In this document: positions 29,970 through 40,151 of the stretch, piece by piece
How the letters are laid out: each line of letters begins with the position of its first letter
Position numbering within the stretch: position 1 is the first letter of the stretch
Origin: Zygnema cylindricum
Lineage: Eukaryota; Streptophyta; Zygnematophyceae; Zygnematales; Zygnemataceae
Direction of reading: 5' to 3'
Assembly: GCA_037447655.1 (NCBI GenBank)
Contig: JBBHKE010001206.1
Location: 115,478 to 175,477 of the forward strand
DNA: 60,000 bases
Notes under the pieces: model-generated
Told to the model about the DNA's origin: nothing
What the model saw: the letters and a program-made list of their open reading frames with translations, nothing else
Database searches by the model: none
Program-made: the position numbers and the translations under genes

Positions 29970-30600
29970 TTTGTACTTAATTTTAGTTCAATTGCTTCTC
30001 CCTTTAATGACCTTCTCAAAAAGAAGTGTCTTTTGTTTGGGGACCCGCCCAAGTAGAAGCGTTTCAAAAACTGAAAACCGCCCTCTCCAGCGCTCCTATT
30101 TTTCGACCTCCAAACCACAAGCTTCGTTTTTGCCTACAAACCGATTTTGGGAAGCCTGACATTGCGGCTATTTTAACGTTAAGAGAGTTGAATGGAGAGG
30201 AATACGTAGTGTCATACGCCAGCTAGAGCAATAACCGAGCTGAATCTAATTACATAAGTTACGAGGGGTGAATGTCTCGCCGCAGTATAGGGTATTGTTC
30301 ATTTTTGACATTATCTTTATAGCAAGCCATTCACGCTCCTAACTGACAATCAACCCCTTCATTAGTTGATGACCAACGATAAGCTTTCAGGGAAGCTTGC
30401 CCGATGGGCTTTAATTTTACAAGAGTAAGACGTTGAGATCATCCATCGGCAGGGTTTGTTAAGCTTGAACGCCAACTTGATTTCACAGAATCCACTACCT
30501 CGGACCACCGATAACGCGGTCCGGCAAGTTTTCGACGAGGACGAGGTACCGGCCATGTCGGCTCTGTCTCTCTTCTATTCCCCACCCTCGGCCGGCCACA
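29970..30600 (+). pseudogene. rnh: Gypsy-1 RNase H
   Basis: RT-connection and RNase H (RT_RNaseH type) pieces in shifting frames: VWGPAQVEAFQKLKTALSSAPIFRPP, CLQTDFGKPDIAAIL, EEYVVSYAS, NNRAESNYISYEG, LLTDNQP, LSGKLARWALILQE and IIHRQG. Stops occur at 30224 (TAG), 30268 and elsewhere. Order and spacing are typical of gypsy pol, and the region is clearly dead. Confidence 0.8.
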
Positions 30601-30735
30601 GATCCGTGGCGTGACGGCACATTAATCCTCTTGCTCTCCTCTCAAACATTTCGGCCTGGTACTACCATCGAGGAGGAAGACCGAGTAAAGAAACGAGCCA
30701 AAAATTATCTGTAGCTCGACGGATCTTTAGTTCAA

Positions 30736-31740
30736 TTGTTTGCGGACAGCAGTCATCGGCATTTCCCCCGGCCAACCGAGCCCTTGTCCTTGATTGAGCA
30801 GATACATACCGAGCTCGGACACTACAGGACCAAGCACACTTTGAGCCTTGAAGAAGCACGCTATTGGTGGTCCGGATTGCAATCGGATGTGGCGTTTATT
30901 CTCCACAAATGCGCCACAAGCGACCGGTTTTGCACCTTTTTCTCTAATCGGCAGGTGTCTCTACAGCCATTGCCCATCAGAGGATTTTTTTATCGCTGGT
31001 CCGTGGATCTCGCCGAACCGTTTCCCTTATTCCGAAAGGGGAAACAATACATCATGATAATGATATAAAATTTTAGCAAGTGGGTAGAGGTGGTCGCTCT
31101 TCCCCACAAGACTGCTAAATTGACCTTCGGTGTTTTTAAGGAGCACGTTCTCATGCATTATGTAGCTCTCGCGGAGGTTCTTACGGACCAGGGTACAAAA
31201 TTCTGATGGGAATTTCAAGAGATTTTGCATAAAGCTTTAATTGATCATCGCTGGACGAGTCGTGATCACCCACAAGCCGATGGCTTGGCGGAACGAGTTG
31301 TCCAGACTTTCAAGCGGGCTCTCCGAAAGCATTGTTTGGAGAAACACATCTCCGTCTGGGATGAATCTTTGTGCTATATCACCATGGGATACCGGATGTT
31401 CGTACCGGCTTGCTTGGCTAATTTCAACCCGTACTATATTCTCTTCTGTCGAGCACCCTTGCTCGGTCGGAATATTCAGAAAGCCACAAGTTTACCTTTG
31501 CCTCTAATGTTTGACGCTATATTTTTGGAAGAACTTACCCGACGTGCTTTGCTATTGGCCTGAGAGATTCCTATGGCTTTTGAGAATTTGAAAATAGCCC
31601 ACCATAAAGATACTTTATGGTTCGCCACCACGCGGAGTGGCCTTACAAGCCACAGCAAAAATCCTACCGGGTCGGCGATTACGTGTACCTCCAACGACAA
31701 TCGTTCGATACTTTGGACACAGATGTTTCACCAAAAATTC
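30736..31740 (+). pseudogene. int: Gypsy-1 integrase
   Basis: The H2C2 zinc-binding domain is at about 30805-30930 (HTELGHYRTKHTL ... HKCATSDRFC), with the second Cys region partly changed. The catalytic core shows Asp in SVDLAEPF, Asp in VLTDQGTKF, and Glu in DHPQADGLAERVVQTFKRALRK, so the D,D,E triad is present. In-frame stops interrupt at 31066 (TAA), 31204 (TGA) and 31561 (TGA). The C-terminal strand-rich part continues in another frame at 31617-31856 (YRVGDYVYLQRQSFDTLD, KILRVVEINANGMLGLQ). Confidence 0.85.
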
Positions 31741-31870
31741 TTCGTGTGGTGGAAATAAATGCTAACGGGATGTTGGGTTTGCAGGTTGCGGATACGAGGA
31801 CGATGCGAGAGCATTCCAAAAACGGTGCACCTTGCTACTTACCTGATTTGTCATAGGATATGGACCCCCG

Positions 31871-32077
31871 ATGCGGATGCCGATCACCGAGGCGACGGAG
31901 TGTACCATCTGCAGGCGAGCAGACGGCGAGACTTCCATGCTCTTGTGCGACCATTGCAACCAAGGGTTCCACATGGAATGTTTAGTTCCTCCATTGACAG
32001 CTGTGCCAGTTGGCCATTGGTTCTGCCATGGCTATCGTGAGCTGCCGACAGTATTGACCAGCTCTTTCATAGGCTAA
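31871..32077 (+). pseudogene. Gypsy-1 C-terminal PHD-type zinc finger
   Basis: A Cys4-His-Cys3 pattern follows integrase: CTIC, then CDHC eleven residues on, HMEC, and WFC near the end. Spacing CxxC-x11-CxxC-x4-HxxC-x15-WxC fits a PHD finger. The last ligand reads Tyr (CHGY where CxxC is expected), a TGT/TGC-to-TAT type loss. PHD fingers commonly read histone H3 tails. In chromoviruses a chromodomain occupies this same position and guides integration, so a targeting role is a reasonable inference. It sits within 60 bases of the polypurine-like G run at 32084-32094. Confidence 0.75.
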
Positions 32078-32094
32078 GGAGCTGGGGGGGGGGG

Positions 32095-33358
32095 ATTACA
32101 GGGTTCACTGCACGCTAAGGGAGTATTCTTCTTTTTTTCTCCATTGGTCATTCTCACCTTTTATTCTTTGTCATGATGTATAAACATTTTTTCCTTCTCA
32201 TGCATTTTTGGTTGTATATATGTTTGTGAGCATGACTTTGCGGTTAGGATGCATAGTTCACCTTGCTTGTTGCTAATGCACGACAACTTTCATGCCGCAT
32301 CGTATCGTTGCATGCACGCACAATATTTAGCTCGCACGCGCGATATTCGTTGCGTGTGCACAATATCATGCATGCACGTACGATTTCCACACACACGCAT
32401 GGTTTTTAGTCGCACGTTTGAGTTTCGTAGTTGCATTAGTACATTATTGTCGATTCACTTATTTGTGACTTGTACGCGATTCGTGTGCACGTTTTGTTGA
32501 AAAGTACTTATTTCGTGCGATACTTTTCATTTCGTGCGCAGGTATTTCGATTTCGAGTATTTCGTGTGGTATGCTTCGTTTCGTGCGTATGCACGCGATT
32601 TCGAAGTATGGACGCGGAATATCGTTTGGAGACGAATCGCGATTTTCGGGCGACGCTTTGATACATTATATATATTTAAGTCGCGAACCCATCGAGGTTC
32701 GCGCGTACATGTAGTTAGGGAGGGTTTTTACCCTTGGACGGTGGATTTTGTTTGACGTATGGCAGACGAAGTTGGCTGCCTATTGGCCAACATATTAATT
32801 AGTTTCATGCATGTAAAGTATGCTAGACGTAGGCTAGTTTTGCTTAGGCCTAGAGTAGCTTCTACTTAGGCTAATTCTGAAACTTAAAGAGTTTAGCTTT
32901 TGGACAAGAATTTTCTCTTGGCAGCGGAGCTTTCTCTTGCTCTCTCTCTCACCGATTGCTCATGCTTTATGTGTGTTATTGGTAGCAAGCAATAGAGGCT
33001 AGATAGGTTACGAATATATGTCCTTGTATTTGTGCCCACGTTTTTAATCCACACGGCCTAAGGCCACGTCTGGAAGGTTTCCCTCCAAACTCGGACTTTT
33101 AGTGGAAGTGTGGAATTGGAGATCGTGGGGGAGCACATCTGGACCTTGTTGTGCCTTCCTCGGGCAGCGTGACGGTTTGGTTGTGTGTGTGTGTCTTGTT
33201 TGTATTTCGGTTGGCTTGGAAGGAGTGTATTTTTTATCGGATTTGGATTTTCCCTTGTTCCGGTTGGAATGTTTCTTGCTTTGCTGTCATAACGGGATAC
33301 CTCTTGTAGGGATTGTGATAAAGACCAGAGAGCCTAGTGGCTATCTCTTGACTTAGCA
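32095..33358 (+). repeat. 3' LTR of gypsy-1
   Basis: Starts after an 11-G run (32084-32094), a likely polypurine tract, and ends near TTGACTTAGCA at 33358. It shares with the 5' LTR the TATATATTTAAG promoter-like box (32669-32680), the GAACCCAT/GAGGTTCGCGCGTACATG block and the end. The 20-bp repeat in U3 has about five units here (32308-32405), fewer than in the 5' LTR. Confidence 0.7.
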
Positions 33359-33545
33359 TAAATTATAGGGTTCACTTCACTCTAGGGGAGTATTCTTCCT
33401 TTTTCCTCCTTTGTTCATTTTCACCTTTTTTCTTTGTCATGATGTATATACATTTTTTTCTTTTCATGAATTTTTGGTTGTTATATATGTTTATGAGCAG
33501 GATTGTGCTGGTTAGGATGCCTATTTCACCTTGCTTGTTGCTCAT
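33359..33545 (+). repeat. Second truncated gypsy-1 LTR start
   Basis: Bases 33364-33545 repeat the beginning of the 3' LTR (32096-32280; e.g. AGGGTTCACT, GGGAGTATTCTTC, TTTGTCATGATGTAT, CACCTTGCTTGTTGCT). The repeat begins directly after the LTR end and breaks off at the ATG microsatellite. It looks like a tandem LTR left by recombination or by a second inserted copy. Confidence 0.65.
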
Positions 33546-33552
33546 ACAAGAC

Positions 33553-33581
33553 AATGATGATGATGATGATGATGATGATGT

Positions 33582-33616
<35 letters not shown>

Positions 33617-33722
33617 TTGACGATGATGAAGATGGTGATGATGATGATGATGATGTAATGATGTACTGATGTAATGATGATGATGATGATGATGATGATA
33701 AAGATGATGATGATGATGTAAT
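33553..33722 (+). repeat. (ATG)n microsatellite
   Basis: About 55 imperfect ATG/GAT triplets with occasional GTT, GAC and GTA. Frames across it give poly-Asp or poly-Ser, which are not taken as genes. Confidence 0.95.
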
Positions 33723-33779
33723 CAAAGTATCACCAAAACAAAGTATTTAAAGTATTTGTATTGTATTCCAAAAAAAAAA

Positions 33780-34440
33780 AAACAATGTCTGTAATATTGG
33801 TCATATAAAAAAAACAAATTAATCAAGTACCACCGAAACAAAGCAGTCAAAGTATTTGTGTTGTATTTTAAAAAGATATTCATACCAATGTTTGTAATGT
33901 TGGTCAGCCTTTGAGCTGATAATGATGTTCAACAACTTTCTTTGTCTTTAAACTAAGTTAGTTGATCGTATAAACAAAAAAAAAATATATATATATATTC
34001 AAAGTAACAATGTAATCTAACAAACAAATATTATGAATGATAAGAAGTGTTTGTAATGTTGGTCAGCCTCCGAGCTGATAATGATGTTTAGGCAGCCTTC
34101 TAAATCTTAGGACTAATTTGGTTGATCACAAAAAAATAAAAATAAAAACAAAGTACTCAAAGTAATCAATCTACTATAATAAACAACGAAAATTAATAAA
34201 TAATAAGTGATTGTAATGTTAGTCAACCTTTGAGATGTTAATGATGTTTATGAACCATCTGGGTCTTTGACTAAGGTGCTTGATCGACGACAAAAAAAGT
34301 ACTTAAAGTAATCAACATATTCTTACTATATAAAGGAAAATACGTGTTTGTAGTGTTAATCAGCCATCGAGCTGATAATGATGTTGTTCCAACCTTCTGG
34401 GTCTTTGGACTAAGTTGGTTGCATCCTAGTTAAGTCTGAT
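33780..34440 (+). repeat. Tandem repeat, about 140-160-bp unit, five copies
   Basis: The phrase GTTTGTAATGTTGGTCAGCC followed by GAGCTGATAATGATGTT and later a CTAAGTTGGTTGATC-like end begins at 33787 (partial), 33890, 34049, 34209 and 34346. Copies differ by substitutions and by length of A/T runs. No coding frame. Confidence 0.75.
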
Positions 34441-35348
34441 GCTTTTTCTTTTTTTCTTATTATTTTCTTTGTTATGCTTACATTTGTTTATTTCGTTTTT
34501 GTTATATGATCAAGGTTGTATTGTGGTTATTTATTTTGTTTGTCCTTTTATTTGTTTTCTTCTTTTGTAACAGTATGTGTTGATAAAAAAATATACATGC
34601 AACACGTTAATATAAAATAAACAAAAACCAACAGTATTCAGTTTAAACGAATAATTGTTGAATAATGCTAATGGTTTAATCTGTATTCTAGATTTACCAT
34701 TTAAGTATTTACTACTACATGATATATTCAGTCCATTCATTCATATCGTTTGTTAGATTGAGATCGAACGCTCAAATTAATGTGAAACTTTTGCGCTTAA
34801 TCAAACCCCCTACATGAAAGAAACGTGAATTAAACCATCCATTTGACTTCGTCATCTTCTTCTGCATACATGAACCTTTCCGCCATGGATTTTAATAGCA
34901 AATAATTAATAAACCCGTAACATACGAGTATTTAGCGTAAAATTTTGTCTTATTCATAAAATATATTTATAGATGTTAATTTCTGTCGCATGATACGATT
35001 TAGTCTTTCGTTTCATTTGTTCGTGTCGTTTCAGTGGACGATTGTGCCCCCACATGCTTTTTATTTATCATACATTTATTTTGTTTCAATTGACATAAAT
35101 TGTATACAATGATTTATTTTTGACAACGGATTGAAATTTAATAGTCGCGACGTTTAATAGTATCGGTCGTAAATAAAAAAACATCAGCACTAATAGAGCA
35201 ATAACGATTCACGATGTACTACACAGTAATAAATATTTAATAACTGCCCAAATTTGTAGCATCAATACTATTTAAACCGTACCTACATTAACGTAAAGGA
35301 AAAAATAGAAATACTAATCCTATTTTAGGCTTGAGGTTCAAAAATTAC
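34441..35348. other. AT-rich spacer, nothing recognised
   Basis: Low-GC DNA without repeats I can pair, and without a credible gene. It ends at ATTAC (35344-35348), the left flank of copia C. Confidence 0.5.
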
Positions 35349-36036
35349 TATTGAAAAGTAAACTTTAGTAAGCCTTAGAAATTTGAGTCTAGGACTTATA
35401 ATATTTTTGAAATACCAACTATTCAATATTGACCAAATTTAGTGTGGAATTTTTGTAGTATCTACACGAATAGTTATCTTTAAGTAAATAAGTGTGTAGG
35501 ACTGCTAATGAATGTGGACGTGATAATAATCACCCGGATTTTTAAAGTATAGATATTTTTAGTGGACAATTCTGGTCCAAACACTTAGATTTTTGTTAGT
35601 AGGTTGTCTGGTGAACCCTGTACATACGTTTTAGATGTTTTCTAGATCTCTTGAGTATTTAGTTCAATTAGGATTGATCAATTCAATACAAAATGTACAT
35701 TCTACACAGAGTTTAATGAAATGAGAGCACTAAGTGCAGTTTCAGGTGTTTTGTGCTCTATTGTCTTTGATTTGCTTGTAGTACATGTTTGTTTGGTTGA
35801 AAGACCTCTTTCATTTGTAGTTACATATCTTACAGTATTGATCTAGTCTGATAGGTATTCCTCTTTGGGTTTGCTCCTGCTAACATGTCTGATAATGGCT
35901 CAGCTCTTGATGGAAGTGCTCCTACTAGCCCTAGTGCTCCACCTGCTCCTCCAAGGACGAATATCCCAGCTGGTGCAAGTGTGACTCCTAGTGGGAGTGG
36001 ATCACAGCCAAGTCTAAATGCCCATGACCTTCAACA
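35349..36036 (+). repeat. 5' LTR of copia C
   Basis: 688 bases, TATTG...CAACA. Limits are taken from the solo LTR at 57625-58314, which has a clean AGGCC duplication. The gag ATG (35885) and about 50 codons (MSDNGSALDGSAPTSP...) lie inside the LTR. Confidence 0.85.
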
Positions 36037-37310
36037 GGTTATAGGCCCACCGCCCAAATTGCCTATCTTTGATGGATCGGACTACTTGTACTAGGAAGAT
36101 ATGTTGAGCTCCTATTTCGAAGAGAGGGACTTGTCATCCATTGTGGATGGGACTGCTGATGAGACAGCACCGGATTGGAGAAAGAAGAATCTCCACTGCC
36201 TCAATGTCTTGAAGCACTGCATGACAAAAGAGTTGGAAATGTCTTACCTTGAGATGAAAAAGGCTTCTCAAATCTGGTTTAGCGTACATGCTATGTATGT
36301 TCAGCTTGATGTCACTATTCAAACTAATATAGCAACATAAATCTTTGAATTTAGATATTCTAGAGGAAGTATGTCAGATCATTGCCATGCTATAAAAAGG
36401 TTGTTCGTTCAGAGTACAAGTGCAGGTGGGGACTTTTCACCACCTCAGCAGGCTATGCTATTAATGAGAACTTTACCCAATGAGTATAAGGGAGCCAAGG
36501 ATAGGCTAAGGGATCTTCCACAGCGTCAATGGAACATAGCATTAGCAATTCAACTTATTTTGAGTGAAGAAGCTAACCAGATTTCACAAAGAGGTAGTAA
36601 TAAGTTTGTTCAGGCACTAGCTAACCAGTTTTCAGATTCTAAGATTGGTAGTGGCAGTGTTAGAGGTAGTGGTCCTAGAAGGTCACCATTAACCTGCTAT
36701 TACTGTGATGAAAAAGGGCATGTGTTCAGAATGTGTAATGCATATAAAAGAGCGAAAGCCACAGGAAATTTTCGCTCTGGATGGGACGAAAGTCGGGTTC
36801 CTTCTCAATCAGTTGGTCGACCAACTGCTCTCTTCAACGAACTTACAGAGGAGGACGTGAGCAGCTTTCCCACCAACAGCGAAAAGAAATACTTTGCGAT
36901 GGCATAAGCAACGGAAGGCGTGGAGAAGACGAATGGATAATGGACTCCGGTGCATCTGCACACATGTGCCGCAATCGCCATCTTTTTGAGAGTATTCAAT
37001 CTATTTCACCCATCAAAATTTATTTTAGTGATGATACTTTTGTTGAGTCGAAGCAAAGGGGAGGGTGTCACTTTTGTTGAACGTAGAGGGAAAACCTGTG
37101 AAAATGATTTTGGAAGATGTCTTGCATGTCCCAGCTTTTAAAAGAAACTTTTTCTCTACGTCAGTGGTAGAAAAGAAAGGTTTTAAAACTATATCTGAGA
37201 ATGGAAAGAAAACAGTGAGTAAGAATGGGAAAATAGTTGCAGAGGGATTTGCTGGAGGAAACAATTTGTATCGGTTGAGTCTTGCAAATGATAATGACAA
37301 TGATGTTATG
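35885..37310 (+). pseudogene. gag-pro: Copia C Gag-protease
   Basis: Gag begins in the LTR and reads GPPPKLPIFDGSDYLY, then TAG (36092) where copia A has Trp. It goes on as MLSSYFEERDLSSIVDGTADETAPDWRKK and later LLMRTLPNEYKGAKDRLR. The CCHC knuckle CYYCDEKGHVFRMC is intact (about 36700-36741). The protease motif is WIMDSGASAHMCRNRHLF (about 36936-36989). Further breaks occur at 36340, 36905 and about 37050. Confidence 0.85.
36037..36051 (+). promoter_or_regulatory. Primer-binding site of copia C, half-tRNA iMet type
   Basis: GGTTATAGGCCCACC directly follows the LTR. It differs by one base from the copia A site. Copy E has GGTTGTGGGCCCACC at 47785-47799. All lie at LTR end +1 and within the gag frame. 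Confidence 0.7.
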
Positions 37311-38367
37311 TACTCAAGTGTTAATCAATGATTGTGATTTATGGCATAAACGTTTAGGACATGTGAATTATGATAGATTAGAAAAGATGGTAAATCAAAA
37401 AATGGTGGAAGGTGTAAAAATTAGTCAAAAACTAGCATCAAATGTATGTGATGGTTGTGCAATGGGAAAAATTCATAAGTTGCCTTTCCCTTCGCAAACT
37501 GATCATAGAAGTAGCAGGGTGCTAGAACTAATTTATTCAGATGTATAGGGGCCATCTAGGTATCCATCTGTGGGAGGTGTTAAGTTTATGCTTACCTTTA
37601 CTGATGACTATAATAGATTTACTACAGTTTATTTTTTGAAAAGTAAGGATGAAGTTTTTTGCAAAATTTAAGGAGTATAAGGCTTGGGTTGAGAATTTAC
37701 ACTAGAGAAAGATAGCAAGATTCAGATCTAATAATGGAGCGGAGTACATTTCTAATGAGTTTGCAAAATTCCTAAAATTGCATGGAATCAACTAACCGTT
37801 CCTTATTCTACGAAACAAAACGGTGTTTCAGAAAGGATGAATAGGACCATATCAGAGTGTGCTAGGACAATGATGGTTGATATGGACATAGAATTCAAAT
37901 TTTGGGCAGAGGCTATGCATTGTGCAGCTTATGTGAGAAAAGGGCTAAAAACAAGGGCAGTAAAAGATAAAACTCCCTATGAAATGTGGACAGGACACAA
38001 ACCAGATGTAACTCACTTCAAAGTTTTTGGAAGTAAGGTATTCTTCCTAGATAATGATCCACAAAAATGGAAATTAGAGCTAAAAGGCATACCAAGGATA
38101 TTTTTATGGTATGATGATCATGCCAACGGTTATAAAGTATATGACATTAAGAGAAATATAGTTGTGGTAGCCAAAAACATCATAGTGAAAGATAAGGGAA
38201 AAGGAGTAGAAGTATTTAGTCAACGTAGCGATGAAAAGCAAAATCGAAGTGTTGATTTTATCTTTTTAGAGGAAAATCCCATGTTTTTCAAGAAAAATAT
38301 AAAAAATGCATCTACTTTAGCTCAAAGTGACTTGCAATCATCTTCACCACCAGAAACATGAAGTGTT
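37311..38367 (+). pseudogene. int: Copia C integrase
   Basis: The zinc module is intact (LWHKRLGHVNYDRL, CDGCAMGKIHKLPF). The first catalytic Asp is in IYSDV, followed by TAG (37546) where copy E has TGG. The second catalytic Asp is Asn (RSNNGAEY). The Glu is present (NGVSERMNRTI). A deletion/frameshift lies at about 37660 and stops at about 37700. The C-terminal copia segment (VFGSKVFFLDNDPQKWKLE, YDDHANGYKVYD) follows. Confidence 0.85.
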
Positions 38368-40130
38368 ATGCCCGAAAGAGTTGCAGACTCTCCTCTACCT
38401 CAAGCTGAAACTGAATCACAAAAAGAATCACATGTATCAAAGAGGAGGACCCAACCATCTATACCAGCGACAGAATTTCCAGGTGGAGTTAGGCGAAGTG
38501 CACGACTCAGGGGAGAAAGTGCAGCCTTTGCTCACTCAGCACACACAGAAGAGTCTATAACTTTAACGGAAGATTTTTCGAGTAATGAAAGGGAACACTG
38601 GGTGGAAGCAGTCAATGAAGAAATGAAGTCCATCATGGAGGCCCAAACATAGGATCTAGTGGAACTTCCTCTTGGAAGAAAGGCTATTGGAAGTAAATGG
38701 GTGTTTAAATTAAAATTGAACCCAGATAATACCATAGACAGGTATAAGGCTCGCTTGAGCTAAAGGATATAATCAAAAGTAGAGGATAGATTATGAAGAA
38801 ACATTTTCACCGGTTGTAAGGTTTCCATCTGTCCGCATCTTACTTACATTAGCTGCCATAAAGGATTTTGACATCCACCAAATGGATGTCAAAACTGCAT
38901 TTTTGCTTGGTGATTTATATGAGGTCATTTCTATGAAGCAGCCAGAGGGTTATGAGGAAGCAGGAAAAGAAAATCTTGTGTGCAGACTTTTAAAATCTTT
39001 GTATGGCCTAAAACAGGCCCCTAGACAATGGAACCGAAAGTTAGATGAGTTCTTGACAGGATTAGGATTTACTAGAATTAGTTCAGATCATTTAGTATAT
39101 GTGATGTGTGGTGATAATCCTGATGAGGTGATATTCATTGTTGTGTATGTTGATGATTTGCTGCTAATTAGTAGGAACAAAAAAAGAATTGTTAGAGTAA
39201 AACATGCTTTTAATTCACAATTTGAAATGAAGGATTTGGACGAGGCAAAATATATCATTGGAATACAAGTTGAAAGAGATAGAGAAAAGAAAATAATCAG
39301 GCTAACTCAAAAAGAAACGATTAAAAACATGTTGGGACAAATTGGCTTGGCTGATGCCAAAGGTTGTGCAACTCCGATGGAGTATAAGCAAAATTTTGAA
39401 GGAATGTAGCATGAGTTTGTAGTCATGATTGATGAGGAACTTAGTCCAGAAGAGCAAAAATTTATGTCACAAGTACCTTACAGACAAGTAGTAGTAAGTC
39501 TGATTTACTTCATGAATTGCACTAGGCCCGATATAGCAACGGTTCGTTATGTATTGAGAAGAAGTCTACAAAATCCACGAAAGAGAGACAAAGAGTCATC
39601 AAAAAGGGTGTTAAGGTATCTTGTTAAAGAAAATCTTTGGCTTACTTTGAGAGGGGACATGGTTAGCATTAATACTTCAAGTGATGCTAGCTATGGTGAT
39701 GTGCCTAGTAGGAAGTCTACTAGTGGGTATGCCATTCAATTTAGAAGTGGAACTTGTAGTTGGAGTAATAAACTTCAAAAAGTCACAGCACAATCGACTA
39801 TCGAAGCCGAATACATGTCTGCGACTGCAACTTTGAAATAGCTGCTTTGGATTAAGGTATTTCTTCAAGAATTGAGGTTTACATAACACGGAACACAAAT
39901 AATGTGGTAGGACAATCAAACAACCATTTCTGTGGCTACAAACCCAAGTCACCATTTTAACAGTTAGCATATGGACATTCGACTACATTTGGTACGAGAG
40001 AAGGTATTTGCAAGAGTGGTCAAACTTTGTTATTTGCCTGATGAGAAAATGGTTGCAGACATGTTGACAAAAGCCCTTCCATCTCATAAGTTGGAGTAGT
40101 GCTGAAAAGTATGTGGTCTAAGTTAGTAAG
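38368..40130 (+). pseudogene. Copia C reverse transcriptase and RNase H
   Basis: RVT_2 markers: [72 protein letters not shown], and the active site YVDDLLL (about 39149). RNase H: VPYRQVVVSLIYFMNCTRPDIAT, SSDASYGDVPSRKSTSG, STIEAEYMS. Stops include TAG 38650, TGA/TAA near 38759, TAG 39407, TAG 39838 and TAG 39908. Confidence 0.88.
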
Positions 40131-40151
40131 TCTTCTAAAGTTTAAGGGGAG

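Larger units (their letters stand above)
21735..33358 (+). mobile_element. Gypsy-1: Ty3/gypsy element with methyltransferase and PHD finger
   Basis: Two related LTRs bracket a pol order protease - DNA methyltransferase - RT - RNase H - integrase - PHD, with gag and zinc knuckles upstream. RT before integrase identifies gypsy. The coding region is split by stops and frameshifts and the RT active site is mutated, so the copy is inactive. The LTRs are strongly diverged, which implies an old insertion. The outer limits and target duplication could not be fixed. Confidence 0.85.

Noticed and set aside
24532-32077. Reading gypsy-1 as a host methyltransferase gene next to unrelated transposon pieces
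   Set aside because: The same domain order recurs in gypsy-2, and protease, methyltransferase and RT are contiguous in one direction, so the element interpretation is stronger.
33439-33725. Poly-Asp and poly-Ser open frames
   Set aside because: Direct translation of the ATG microsatellite in different frames.
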